Positions 1-7,447 of a DNA stretch of 10,006 nucleotides are shown piece by piece. This DNA is from Pseudomonadota bacterium (GTDB taxonomy: Bacteria; Pseudomonadota; Gammaproteobacteria; Burkholderiales; Burkholderiaceae). A model generated the notes under the pieces. It searched no databases, was not told where the DNA came from, and worked only from the letters and a program-made list of their open reading frames with translations. The translations under genes and the position numbers were made by a program. Positions within the stretch are counted from its first letter, which is position 1; each line of letters begins with the position of its first letter. The stretch is taken from contig JAJYBQ010000065.1 of NCBI GenBank assembly GCA_021778935.1, positions 1-10,006 on the forward strand, written 5' to 3'.

Positions 1-434
1 TTGCGTTCGGTCGCGGCGAGTGGTTCGGCGTCGGCCTGGGTGCGAGCGTCGAAAAGCTCAACTACCTTCCCGAAGCCCACACCGACTTCATCCTGGCGGT
101 CATCGGCGAGGAACTCGGGCTGATGGGCGTGCTCGCGGTGATCGTCGCGTTCTACTGGATCGTCAAACGCGCCTTCGAAATCGGCCGGCAGGCGGTCGCG
201 GTCGAGCGGACCTACGCCGGCCTCGTCGCGCAGGGAGTCGGCATCTGGATCGGGCTGCAGGCCTTCATCAACATGGGCGTTGCGACCGGCCTGCTGCCGA
301 CCAAGGGCCTGACGCTGCCGCTGATGAGCTACGGCGGGTCGGCGATGATGAGTTCGATGATCGCGTTGGCGATCCTGCTGCGCGTCGACCACGAAAATCG
401 CGTGCTGATGCACGGCGGGAGGGTGCGCGGATGA
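1..434 (+). CDS. ftsW: FtsW, septal peptidoglycan glycosyltransferase (SEDS family), C-terminal part
   Basis: This is the last 143 residues of a SEDS-family lipid II polymerase that works with FtsI at the division septum in the inner membrane. The 5' end lies outside the window and the reading frame is open from base 3. Visible signatures are [11 protein letters not shown], then [14 protein letters not shown] followed by IGEELG, then [15 protein letters not shown] near the end. The Asp of HTDF is the residue proposed to be catalytic in SEDS proteins (family knowledge). Hydrophobic stretches around [24 protein letters not shown] and [12 protein letters not shown] fit the last transmembrane helices. 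The tail is short and basic ([14 protein letters not shown]). The TGA stop overlaps the murG ATG in an ATGA, as in many proteobacterial dcw clusters. RodA is the alternative, but PEAHTDF and the murG neighbour favour FtsW. Confidence 0.97.
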   Translation, partial: AFGRGEWFGVGLGASVEKLNYLPEAHTDFILAVIGEELGLMGVLAVIVAFYWIVKRAFEIGRQAVAVERTYAGLVAQGVGIWIGLQAFINMGVATGLLPTKGLTLPLMSYGGSAMMSSMIALAILLRVDHENRVLMHGGRVRG

Positions 435-1573
435 GTGTCGTCGCTCCGTCGCCCGCATTGTCCCGGACCCCGGCGCTGCTGATCGCCGCGGCGGGCACCG
501 GCGGTCACGTCATGCCCGGCCTGGCGGTGGCGGACGCCTTGCGCGCCCGCGGCTGGAGCACGGCGTGGCTTGGCACGCAGGCCGGAATGGAGCGGACGCT
601 GGTCGAGCGCGCCGGGCTGCCGTTCCATGCCATCGCGTTTTCGAGCGTGCGCGGCAAGGGCCTGAGGACCTGGTTGCTGGGTCCCCTGCGCTTGGCGAAG
701 GCGGTGCGCGACAGTGTGCGGATCCTGCGGCGGACGGCGCCCCAGGTGGTGTTCACGACGGGAGGCTACATCGCCGTCCCCGCCGGGCTGGCGGCAGCGT
801 GGACGCGTCGTCCGCTGGTGTTTCTCAATGCCGACGCCGCGCCCCAGCTCTCCCTGCGCATCCTCCTGCGTTTCGTGCGCGTGGTGCTCTGCGGGTTCGA
901 CGGCGCCGCGGCGCGCCTGGCGGGTGCCAAGGCGCGGGTGAGCGGCACGCCGGTGCGCGCGGAAATCGCGGCCGTCCCGGATCCCGCAACCCGGTTCGCG
1001 GCCGGGCCGCGGTCGACGGAGCCGCTCACGCTGCTGGTCATGGGCGGCAGCCTGGGGGCGCGCGTGTTCAACGAAACCGTGCCGCGCGCGCTGGCCCGGC
1101 TCGCCCCGGACCGTCGTCCGCGCGTCTGGCACCAGTGCGGCGCCGGCAATGAGGCGGCGGCGCGCGCCGCGTATGCGGCCGCCGGCGTCGACGCGGAGGT
1201 ATGGCCGTTTCTCGACGATGTGGCCGCCCGCTACGCCCGGGCCGACGTGGTCCTGTGCCGCGCGGGCGCCGTCACCGTGTCCGAACTATGCGCCGCGGGG
1301 GTGGCATCCGTGCTGGTGCCGTTCGTTGCGTCCACCACCGCGCACCAGCGCGACAACGCCGAATTTCTTGCCGCGCACGGCGCGGCGATCCACCTGCCGC
1401 AGGCGGGATTCGATGCGCAGGCCCTGGCGCGGTTGTTGGGCGGCTTGCAGCGCCACGAACTCGAACGCATGGCGCGGTGCGCGCGTGCGCTCGGCCGGCC
1501 CGATGCCACGAAGACGGTCGCCGATGAAATCGAATCGCTTGCCGTAACGCCTTCTTCCGTCCGAAAACCATGA
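431..1573 (+). CDS. murG: MurG, UDP-GlcNAc:lipid I GlcNAc transferase
   Basis: MurG transfers GlcNAc from UDP-GlcNAc to lipid I on the cytoplasmic face of the inner membrane, making lipid II. The protein has 380 residues against about 355-360 in the family; part of the excess is an N-terminal stretch of about 15 residues before the first strand. It is a GT-B fold glycosyltransferase of family GT28. The first glycine loop AGTGGH is at 21-26, the second loop TTGGYIAVP at 109-117, and the UDP-GlcNAc-binding lobe has GGSLGA (205-210) and [10 protein letters not shown] (276-285, with E285). HQRDN follows at 305-309. The usual HEQN motif after the second loop reads LNAD (132-135). I recall an NADA variant in betaproteobacterial MurG, but cannot verify it. 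The ATG at 431 overlaps the ftsW stop. The frame is open further upstream only because ftsW is GC-rich in that frame. The stop overlaps the murC start. Confidence 0.96.
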   Translation: MSVVAPSPALSRTPALLIAAAGTGGHVMPGLAVADALRARGWSTAWLGTQAGMERTLVERAGLPFHAIAFSSVRGKGLRTWLLGPLRLAKAVRDSVRILRRTAPQVVFTTGGYIAVPAGLAAAWTRRPLVFLNADAAPQLSLRILLRFVRVVLCGFDGAAARLAGAKARVSGTPVRAEIAAVPDPATRFAAGPRSTEPLTLLVMGGSLGARVFNETVPRALARLAPDRRPRVWHQCGAGNEAAARAAYAAAGVDAEVWPFLDDVAARYARADVVLCRAGAVTVSELCAAGVASVLVPFVASTTAHQRDNAEFLAAHGAAIHLPQAGFDAQALARLLGGLQRHELERMARCARALGRPDATKTVADEIESLAVTPSSVRKP

Positions 1574-2952
1574 AACACGTCATCCATCACATTCATTTCG
1601 TCGGCGTCGGCGGTTCCGGCATGAGCGGCATCGCGGAAGTGCTCCGCAACCTCGGGTACACCGTGAGCGGGTCCGACGCCAACCCCGGTGCGGTGACGCG
1701 GCGCCTCGAGTCGCTCGGCGTGCGGATCTGCACCGGCCATGCCGCGGAAAACATCGCCGGTGCCGACGTGGTGGTCATCTCGTCGGCGATCCGCAATGAC
1801 AATCCCGAGGTTGCCGCCGCGCGCGCGCATCGCATTCCGGTGGTGCCGCGCGCGGAGATGCTGGCGGAACTGATGCGCCTGAAGCAGGGCATCGCGATCG
1901 CCGGGACCCATGGCAAGACCACCACCACGAGCCTGGTGGCCAGCGTGCTCGCGGCGGGCGGCCTGGACCCGACCTTCGTGATCGGCGGCCGGCTCAATTC
2001 CGCGGGCGCCAACGCGCGCCTGGGTTCCGGCGAGTACATCGTCGTCGAGGCCGACGAGTCCGATGCGAGTTTCCTGCACCTCTCGCCGGTGATCTCCGTC
2101 GTGACCAACATCGACAACGATCACATGGAAACCTATGGCCACGACATGACCCGCCTGCGCCAGGCGTTCCTGGAGTTCCTGGCCCGCCTGCCGTTTTATG
2201 GACGAGCGGTGCTGTGCCTGGACGATCCCCGCGTGCGCGAGATCCTGCCGCTGGTTTCCAAGCCCGTCGTGGGGTATGGGATGGCAGAAGACGCGCAGGT
2301 CCGGGCACTCGACGTTCGTGCCGACGGCGTCGGGATGCGCTTCACGGTGCGGCGGGACCAGGGGGACGATCTCGCTGTGCGTCTGAACCTTCCCGGCGAA
2401 CACAATGTGCGAAACGCGCTGGCGGCAATCGCCGTCGCGCAGGAACTCGGCGTCGCCGACCAACACATCCTGGAAGCGCTCGATACGTTCAAGGGCGTGG
2501 GCCGCCGGTTCGCGCATCTGGGCGAGATCGCGATCGCCGGGGGACGCTTCACGCTGATCGACGACTACGGGCACCACCCCGTCGAAATGGCGGCAACGTT
2601 GCGGGCGGCGCGCGGCGCGTTCCCGGACCGGCGCATCGTGCTCGTCTTCCAGCCGCATCGCTACACGCGCACGCGTGACTGCTTCGAGGACTTCGTTGCC
2701 GTGCTGTCGCAGGCCGACGCGCTGGTGCTCACCGAGGTGTATCCGGCCGGCGAGGCGCCGCTGGTCGCCGCCGACGGCCGCAGCCTGGCCCGCGCCTTGC
2801 GACTGGGCGGCCGCATCGAGCCGATCTTCGTCGAGGACGTCGAGGCGCTGCCGCAGGCGATCCGGGACGCGGCGCGGCCCGGCGATGTGGTGATCACGAT
2901 GGGCGCCGGATCGATCGGCGCCGTGGCGCAGAAGCTGGGGAGCGGCGCATGA
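1570..2952 (+). CDS. murC: MurC, UDP-N-acetylmuramate--L-alanine ligase
   Basis: MurC is the cytoplasmic ATP-dependent ligase that adds L-Ala to UDP-MurNAc, the first step of stem-peptide assembly. The 460-residue length is normal for the family. The three Mur-ligase domains are visible in order. The N-terminal UDP-binding domain has [10 protein letters not shown] at 11-20. The central ATPase has P-loop GTHGKTTT at 112-119, EADESD at 160-165 and [12 protein letters not shown] at 179-190. NVRNALAA at 279-286 precedes the C-terminal domain with DDYGHHPVE (331-339), FQPHRYTR (360-367) and a closing MGAGSI (444-449). HMETYG and DDYGHHP separate MurC from MurD, MurE and MurF. The ATG overlaps the murG stop (ATGA) and the TGA overlaps the ddl ATG. 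No murB lies between murC and ddl, as in E. coli. Nothing odd is seen. Confidence 0.98.
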   Translation: MKHVIHHIHFVGVGGSGMSGIAEVLRNLGYTVSGSDANPGAVTRRLESLGVRICTGHAAENIAGADVVVISSAIRNDNPEVAAARAHRIPVVPRAEMLAELMRLKQGIAIAGTHGKTTTTSLVASVLAAGGLDPTFVIGGRLNSAGANARLGSGEYIVVEADESDASFLHLSPVISVVTNIDNDHMETYGHDMTRLRQAFLEFLARLPFYGRAVLCLDDPRVREILPLVSKPVVGYGMAEDAQVRALDVRADGVGMRFTVRRDQGDDLAVRLNLPGEHNVRNALAAIAVAQELGVADQHILEALDTFKGVGRRFAHLGEIAIAGGRFTLIDDYGHHPVEMAATLRAARGAFPDRRIVLVFQPHRYTRTRDCFEDFVAVLSQADALVLTEVYPAGEAPLVAADGRSLARALRLGGRIEPIFVEDVEALPQAIRDAARPGDVVITMGAGSIGAVAQKLGSGA

Positions 2953-3959
2953 CCATGGCGACCACGGGATCCACGGCGGCGCACGGACACCCGGCGCCGC
3001 GCGCGTTCGGCCGCGTCGGCGTGCTGTACGGCGGCCGCTCGTCCGAGCGGGATGTATCGATCCGTTCGGGCACCGCCGTGCTGCGGGCGCTGCGCGAGGC
3101 CGGTGTCGACGCGCACGAATTCGATCCCGCGATGCACACGCTCGCGGAACTCGAGGCGGCGCGGTTCGATCGCGTGTTCTGCATCCTCCACGGCCGGTAC
3201 GGCGAGGATGGCGCGATCCAGGGCGTGCTCGAAACCTTGCGGGTGCCGTATACGGGCAGCGGCATCCGCGCGTCGGCGGTGGCGATGGACAAGCCGACGA
3301 CGAAGGAGATCTGGACCGTGGCCGGACTGCCTACCCCGGCCTGGCTGCAGGTCGCACGCGACGACGACGTCGGCGCGGCATTCGCGCGCTGCGGCGCGGC
3401 GGAGTTCGCTCCGGGCCTGGTGGTCAAGCCCGCCCGGGAGGGATCGAGCTTCGGCACCGGCAAGGTGGACGCGGGCGATCGCCCGGCATTCGAGGCGGCG
3501 TTGCGCGAGGCCTGGAAATACGATGCGCTGGCGCTGGTCGAGGAGCGGATCGTCGGCCGCGAACTGACCTGTGCCGTGCTCGGCGAGGGTGCTCACGCGC
3601 AGGCGCTGCCGCTGGTGGAGATCTGCGCACCCGACGCGAATTACGACTATCACAACAAGTATTTCGGCGACCGGACCGAGTACCGCTGCCCGGCGCCGCT
3701 CGATCCGGTGTCGACGCAGCAGATCCAGGCCTTGTGCGTGCGCGCGTATCGTGCGCTCGGCGCGCGCGGCTGGGGCCGCATCGATGTGATGCTGCGCGAG
3801 GAAGCCGACGGAACGAAGCCTTATCTCCTCGAACTCAACACCGCGCCGGGAATGACCGACCACTCGCTCGTCCCGATGGCGGCCCGCGCTGCGGGGATCG
3901 GGTTTGCGGACCTCGTTCTTCGCATCCTCGCCGGTGCCCGGCTGGAGCTGGGGGCATGA
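2949..3959 (+). CDS. ddl: D-alanine--D-alanine ligase
   Basis: Ddl is an ATP-grasp ligase that joins two D-Ala into the dipeptide later added by MurF. It is 336 residues long against about 306 for E. coli DdlB; roughly 18 residues of the excess are an Ala/Gly/His-rich N-terminal leader before the first strand. Signatures are [17 protein letters not shown] (25-41), HGRYGEDG (81-88), [13 protein letters not shown] (103-115), [10 protein letters not shown] (160-169, ATP-binding lysine and Ser loop), NYDYHNKY (231-238), GRIDVM (276-281) and [16 protein letters not shown] (294-309). The last holds the metal-binding Glu/Asn pair and the substrate-binding Ser. I chose the ATG at 2949 because it overlaps the murC stop. 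The in-frame ATG at 2955 would only remove MT. Position between murC and ftsQ matches the classical ddlB location. The stop overlaps the ftsQ ATG. Confidence 0.97.
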   Translation: MTMATTGSTAAHGHPAPRAFGRVGVLYGGRSSERDVSIRSGTAVLRALREAGVDAHEFDPAMHTLAELEAARFDRVFCILHGRYGEDGAIQGVLETLRVPYTGSGIRASAVAMDKPTTKEIWTVAGLPTPAWLQVARDDDVGAAFARCGAAEFAPGLVVKPAREGSSFGTGKVDAGDRPAFEAALREAWKYDALALVEERIVGRELTCAVLGEGAHAQALPLVEICAPDANYDYHNKYFGDRTEYRCPAPLDPVSTQQIQALCVRAYRALGARGWGRIDVMLREEADGTKPYLLELNTAPGMTDHSLVPMAARAAGIGFADLVLRILAGARLELGA

Positions 3960-4858
3960 TTGCGATGACCATGCCCTCGTTTTCTCCCCCTTCCCGCTCG
4001 GCGCGAGGGAATGCGGGAGCGTGGGTCTCCTCGGCGCGGCGGGGCGGGGAGGACGATGGGGTGCCGGCAGCGGCGCTGCTCGCCCGCGTTTTCTTCCTCC
4101 TTGCCTTGCTGATCTTCCTGGGCGGCGCCGTGGTCTGGGCGGTACGTCGGCCGGTCTTCGACCTTCGCCGCATCACGATTGCAGGCACCCTTCAGCACGT
4201 CAATCGCGCGGAGATCCGTACCGCCCTTGCGGGGCGCCTGGCCGGCAACTTTTTCGCGCTGCCCCTGCGCGACGCGCGCGATGCTTTCCAGACGATTCCC
4301 TGGGTCGCCGACGCATCCGTGCGCCGGGTCTGGCCGGATAGCCTGCTCGTGCGCTTGACCGAGCGTCGCGCCGTGGGGATCTGGAGCGACGGCCGTCTGG
4401 TTTCGGACACCGGGGTTCTGTTCGACGGCAATCCCGCGGAGGCCGACCTCGACGGGCCGCAGATCGCGTTTTCCGGGCCGGCGCAGCTTGCGCCGCAAGC
4501 CGTTGCGCGGATCGTGCCGTTCGCCCGGGCGTGCCATGCCCTGGGGACGACGCTCGCCGGAATCGCGGTATCGGACCGCGAATCCTGGAGTCTGTATACG
4601 GCCCGCGGCCAGGTTTTCGACCTCGGGCGGGACGATCCTCCGGGTGCGGTCCAGCGCCGCCTCGATCGGCTCGTCCGAAGCGATCCCGTCGTGGTCGCGC
4701 GCCTTGGCGGTGCGCCCGCGCATGTGGATGCGCGATACGACAATGGTTTCGCCGCGAGCGGACCGATTGCCGCGGCAGCCTCGGCGGATGGCGCGTCGGA
4801 CCGCAGTGACGCGGGGGACGGATCCACCGCCGACAACCCGGCGAGCCAGCAACCATGA
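3956..4858 (+). CDS. ftsQ: FtsQ, divisome scaffold protein with POTRA domain
   Basis: FtsQ is a bitopic inner-membrane protein that links early and late divisome proteins through FtsB and FtsL (family knowledge). The 300 residues read as a cytoplasmic N-tail (1-38, Ser/Arg/Gly-rich), one transmembrane helix (about 39-62, LLARVFFLLALLIFLGGAVV core), a POTRA domain (about 68-136, starting FDLRRITIAG and including IPWVADASVRRVWPDSL), and the FtsQ beta domain to about 262, which ends with the conserved-looking DARYDNGFA. Residues 268-300 form a low-complexity Ala/Ser/Asp tail. The start at 3956 gives the ATGA overlap with ddl; in-frame ATGs at 3965 and 3971 are alternatives. Two oddities: the N-tail is encoded by a GC-rich imperfect palindrome (3984-4019), and the last dozen codons belong to a tandem duplication that continues into ftsA. 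Confidence 0.94.
   Translation: MIAMTMPSFSPPSRSARGNAGAWVSSARRGGEDDGVPAAALLARVFFLLALLIFLGGAVVWAVRRPVFDLRRITIAGTLQHVNRAEIRTALAGRLAGNFFALPLRDARDAFQTIPWVADASVRRVWPDSLLVRLTERRAVGIWSDGRLVSDTGVLFDGNPAEADLDGPQIAFSGPAQLAPQAVARIVPFARACHALGTTLAGIAVSDRESWSLYTARGQVFDLGRDDPPGAVQRRLDRLVRSDPVVVARLGGAPAHVDARYDNGFAASGPIAAAASADGASDRSDAGDGSTADNPASQQP
3984..4019. repeat. GC-rich imperfect palindrome inside 5' ftsQ, REP-like
   Basis: Outer arms CTCCC (3984-3988) and GGGAG (4015-4019) enclose inner arms TTCC (3991-3994) with GGAA (4008-4011) and CTCG (3997-4000) with CGAG (4004-4007) around a GCG loop. It encodes part of the variable cytoplasmic tail of FtsQ. The word TCTCCCCC (3983-3990), followed by a GCGAGGG-type block and a GCGGG block, also occurs in the ftsZ-amt intergenic hairpin (7423-7446). 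I infer that both may be copies of one dispersed palindromic element. Two copies in 10 kb are weak evidence. Confidence 0.45.
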
Positions 4859-4894
4859 GCAACGAAATGAAGGCCCGGATTGCCGATCCGGAAC

Positions 4895-4942
4895 ATGGCG
4901 GACGGATCCGCTACCGACAACCGGGTGGCAAGGCAACCATGA
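4895..4942 (+). pseudogene. Relic of the ftsQ 3' end, readable as a 15-codon mini-ORF
   Basis: In the ftsQ frame, after two stops (4856-4858 and 4868-4870), an ATG at 4895 opens MADGSATDNRVARQP. It stops at the TGA (4940-4942) that overlaps the ATG of ftsA at 4939. The residues from DGS onward match the real FtsQ C-terminus, so I read it as a duplicated FtsQ tail. It could act as a short leader that couples translation into the downstream ftsA start, but no good Shine-Dalgarno sequence is obvious before 4895. Calling it a relic rather than a functional leader is inference. Confidence 0.5.
4930..4933 (+). promoter_or_regulatory. Ribosome binding site favouring the downstream ftsA start
   Basis: AAGG lies 5 nt before the ATG at 4939. 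The equivalent bases of copy 1, before the ATG at 4855, read CCAGC, without a comparable purine run. This supports 4939 as the main ftsA start and marks a functional difference between the duplicated copies. Confidence 0.5.
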
Positions 4943-6171
4943 GCAACGAAAGCAAGGATCTGATCGTCGGTCTGGACATCGGCACCTCGAAGGTGGCGGT
5001 CGCGGTGGCGGAAGTGCTGCCCGGCGGCGGCTTCCAGGTGATGGGCCTGGGACAGTCGCAGTCCGAGGGCCTGCGGCGCGGTGTGATCGTGAACATCGAA
5101 GCCACCGTGCAATCGATCCGGCGGGCGCTCGAGGAGGCGGAGCTGATGGCAGCTTGCCGCGTCGTTCAGGTCACGGCCGGCATCACCGGCGAGCATATCC
5201 GGAGCGTCAACTCGAGCGGCATGGTCGCGATCAAGGACCGCGAAGTGACCGACAGCGATGTCGATCGCGCACTCGAGACGGCACGTGCGGTGCAGATCGC
5301 GGCCGACCACCAGGTGCTGCATGTGTTGACGCAGGGGTACACGGTCGACGGCCAGGAAGACATTCGCGATCCGATCGGAATGAGCGGCGTTCGCCTCGAA
5401 GTGCGCGTGCATATCGTCACGGGCGCGGAAAGCGCCGCCCAGAATGTCGTCAAGTGCGTGCGGCGCTGTGGGCTGGAAGTGCAGGAACTCATGCTGCAGC
5501 CGTTGGCGTCGTCGTTGTCGGTGCTGACCAACGACGAACGGGAACTGGGCGTCGCACTGCTCGACATCGGCGCGGGGACCACCGACATCACGGTGTTCAC
5601 CGGTGGCTCGATCCGCCATACGGAAGTCATTCCGATCGCGGGCGACCAGATCACCAACGACATCGCGATGGCCCTGCGCACGCCGATTTCGGCGGCCGAG
5701 GAGATCAAGCTGCGTTACGGAATGGCCAAGGAGGCGCTGGCCGATGCCAGCGACCGGATCGAGATCATGGGAATCGGCGACCGAGACCCCCGCATGCTGT
5801 CGCGCCAGGCGCTGTCGGCGGTCATCGAGCCGCGTGTCGAGGAGCTGTTCACCTTGGCGCAGCGGGCGCTGCGTACTTCGGGGCATGAGGATGCGATCGC
5901 CGCCGGGATCGTGCTGACCGGTGGCACGGCATTGCTGCCCGGCATCGCCGAACTGGCGGAGGACGTGTTTCTGCGCCCGGCGCGAACGGGGTGGCCGCTC
6001 TATGGCGGGCCGCTCGCGGACATCGTGCGCAGCCCGCGCAACGCCACCGTGATGGGCCTGCTCCACGAGGCCTACGCGCAGCAGCAGCGAGGGCAACGGT
6101 TTGAAGTGCCGCGGGGAACATTCCAGGGAATGTTCAAGCGGGTCAAAACGTGGATTGTCGGGAACTTTTGA
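4939..6171 (+). CDS. ftsA: FtsA, actin-like membrane anchor of the Z-ring
   Basis: FtsA is an actin-fold ATP-binding protein that attaches FtsZ filaments to the inner membrane and recruits later divisome proteins. From the ATG at 4939 it has 410 residues, close to the usual 410-420. Landmarks are KDLIVGLDIGTSKVAVAVAE (phosphate-1 loop, about 6-25), the 1C domain (about residues 85-165), LLDIGAGTTDITVFTGG (phosphate-2, 207-223) and GIVLTGGTALLPGI (adenosine motif, 323-336). It ends in the C-terminal amphipathic membrane-targeting helix, GMFKRVKTWI (397-406). A second in-frame ATG at 4855 overlaps the ftsQ stop and would add 28 residues (438 in all) with no resemblance to FtsA; that stretch comes from the duplication. 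I prefer 4939 because FtsA homology begins right after it and AAGG precedes it. The gene stops 15 bp before ftsZ. Confidence 0.95.
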   Translation: MSNESKDLIVGLDIGTSKVAVAVAEVLPGGGFQVMGLGQSQSEGLRRGVIVNIEATVQSIRRALEEAELMAACRVVQVTAGITGEHIRSVNSSGMVAIKDREVTDSDVDRALETARAVQIAADHQVLHVLTQGYTVDGQEDIRDPIGMSGVRLEVRVHIVTGAESAAQNVVKCVRRCGLEVQELMLQPLASSLSVLTNDERELGVALLDIGAGTTDITVFTGGSIRHTEVIPIAGDQITNDIAMALRTPISAAEEIKLRYGMAKEALADASDRIEIMGIGDRDPRMLSRQALSAVIEPRVEELFTLAQRALRTSGHEDAIAAGIVLTGGTALLPGIAELAEDVFLRPARTGWPLYGGPLADIVRSPRNATVMGLLHEAYAQQQRGQRFEVPRGTFQGMFKRVKTWIVGNF

Positions 6172-6174
6172 AAA

Positions 6175-6184
6175 AGGGGAGAGG
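6175..6184 (+). promoter_or_regulatory. Strong ribosome binding site of ftsZ
   Basis: The 15-nt ftsA-ftsZ spacer is almost all purine. AGGGGAGAGG occupies 6175-6184, just before the ATG at 6187. It is the strongest Shine-Dalgarno sequence among the dcw genes here, and ftsZ is the only one of them not started by an ATGA overlap. This fits the need for much more FtsZ than FtsA or FtsQ. Confidence 0.8.
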
Positions 6185-6186
6185 CC

Positions 6187-7392
6187 ATGGCATTTGAAAT
6201 TCTTGAGACCGAGACCGCCGGAACCGTGATCAAGGTGATCGGGGTTGGCGGTGCCGGCGGCAACGCCGTCGAACACATGATCCAGCGGGGCGTGCAGGGG
6301 GTGGACTTCATCTGCGCCAACACCGATCACCAGGCTCTGTCGCGGTCGAGCGCGAAGAACGTGATCCAGCTCGGCAAGACCGGCCTGGGTGCGGGCAGCC
6401 GCCCGGAGATGGGGCGCGCTGCGGCCGAGGAGGCCCGCGATCGCATCGTCGACGCGCTCCGCGGCGCGCACATGGTGTTCATCACCGCCGGGATGGGGGG
6501 AGGCACCGGCACCGGTGCTGCGCCCGTGGTTGCCGAAGTGGCGAAGGAATTGGGCATCCTCACCGTTGCGGTGGTTTCGAAGCCGTTCGAGTTCGAGGGG
6601 CCGAAGCGCGCCAAGGTGGCGGATGCCGGTCTCGGCGATCTGCAGGACAATGTCCACTCGATGATCGTCATCCTCAACAGCAAGCTCGAGGAGGTAATGG
6701 GCGAGGATGCGGAAATGGCCGACTGCTTCCGCACCGCCGACGATGTTCTGCATAACGCCTGTGCCGGCATCGCCGAGATCATCAACACGCCGGGTCTGGT
6801 CAACGTCGACTTCGAGGACGTCAAGACGGTGATGAGCGAACACGGCAAGGCGATGATGGGGACGGCCACGGCATCGGGCACCGATCGCGCCCGCGTTGCC
6901 GCCGAGCAGGCCGTTGCCTGTCCGCTGCTCGAAGGGGTGGACCTGTCCGGCGCGCGCGGCGTGCTCGTCAACATTACCGCCAGCGGCTCGCTGAAGATGA
7001 AGGAAACGAGTGTGGTGATGAACACCATCCGCGCATTCGCCGCCGAGGACGCCACGGTGATCTTCGGCGCGGTGCGCGACGACAGCATGGGCGACAGCCT
7101 GCGCGTCACGGTGGTGGCCACCGGCTTGGGCCGTGCCGTGTCGGTGGCGCGCAAGCCGTCGCTGACCGTGCTGGCGCGCACCGGCACGGACAACGCGCCG
7201 TTGACGGCGCCAACGCCGATGGGCGCCGCGTCGGCGCCTGCGTCCGCGGCCACCAATTATGGCCAGTACGAGATCCCGGCGGTGTTCCGTACGCGCGGCA
7301 CGGGGGGGCAGTCGACTGCCGCCGCGGATGATGCCGGCGGAGCGGAGATGCGGTTCGAGATTCCGGCGTTCCTGCGCAAGCAGGCGGACTGA
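6187..7392 (+). CDS. ftsZ: FtsZ, tubulin-like cell-division GTPase
   Basis: FtsZ polymerises with GTP into the Z-ring at midcell. Its 401 residues match the family (383-400). The N-terminal GTP-binding domain shows VIGVGGAGGNAV (17-28), NTDHQAL (45-51), the tubulin signature GGGTGTG (104-110) and the T4-region preceding it (ITAGM). The T7 synergy loop NVDFEDVKT (206-214) carries the catalytic acidic residues D208 and D211. The globular core ends about residue 316 (TVVATGLG). A linker of roughly 70 residues leads to the C-terminal conserved peptide FEIPAFLRKQAD, which binds FtsA and other partners; this form is typical of betaproteobacteria as I recall it. The linker contains a second similar motif, YEIPAVFR (361-368). 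The ATG at 6187 has a strong Shine-Dalgarno sequence. The gene is the last of the cluster seen here. Confidence 0.98.
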   Translation: MAFEILETETAGTVIKVIGVGGAGGNAVEHMIQRGVQGVDFICANTDHQALSRSSAKNVIQLGKTGLGAGSRPEMGRAAAEEARDRIVDALRGAHMVFITAGMGGGTGTGAAPVVAEVAKELGILTVAVVSKPFEFEGPKRAKVADAGLGDLQDNVHSMIVILNSKLEEVMGEDAEMADCFRTADDVLHNACAGIAEIINTPGLVNVDFEDVKTVMSEHGKAMMGTATASGTDRARVAAEQAVACPLLEGVDLSGARGVLVNITASGSLKMKETSVVMNTIRAFAAEDATVIFGAVRDDSMGDSLRVTVVATGLGRAVSVARKPSLTVLARTGTDNAPLTAPTPMGAASAPASAATNYGQYEIPAVFRTRGTGGQSTAAADDAGGAEMRFEIPAFLRKQAD

Positions 7393-7420
7393 CTCCGACC
7401 CCGTTTCCCCTTGCTCCGGA

Positions 7421-7447
7421 CCTCTCCCCCGGGCGAGGGGAGCGGGG
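7421..7447. terminator. GC-rich hairpin between ftsZ and amt (terminator or REP-like element)
   Basis: CTCCCC (7424-7429) pairs with GGGGAG (7437-7442) across a 7-nt loop. One mismatch and two more C:G pairs extend it outward. It lies 32 bp after the ftsZ stop. No T-run follows on the plus strand, so it is not a textbook intrinsic terminator; it might stabilise the 3' end of the dcw message or be a REP-type palindrome. It shares TCTCCCCC with the palindrome in ftsQ. The rest of the 7393-7505 gap shows nothing I can assign with confidence. Confidence 0.4.

Larger units (their letters stand above)
4816..4964 (+). repeat. Imperfect tandem duplication of the ftsQ-end/ftsA-start junction, period 84 bp
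   Basis: Copy 1 (4816-4880) and copy 2 (4900-4964) align without gaps at an offset of exactly 84 bp. By hand count about 50 of 65 bases match. The longest exact match is gcaaccatgagcaacgaaa, at 4849-4867 and 4933-4951. Read in the ftsQ frame, copy 1 gives DGSTADNPASQQP and stop, and copy 2 gives DGSATDNRVARQP and stop. Each stop overlaps an ATG as ATGA, and each ATG starts MSNE. The matching protein reading in the ftsQ frame shows that a segment spanning both the end of ftsQ and the start of ftsA was duplicated. The result is a 28-codon spacer between two potential ftsA starts. Confidence 0.85.

Noticed and set aside
20..430. In-frame 5' extension of murG giving 517 residues.
   Set aside because: The extension is Arg-rich and lies over the C-terminal ftsW sequence; MurG homology begins after the ATG at 431, which overlaps the ftsW stop.
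1231..3863. Minus-strand open frames (1231-2658 and 2661-3863) opposite murG, murC and ddl.
   Set aside because: Same codon-bias shadow; composition is biased and no motif or ribosome binding site supports them.
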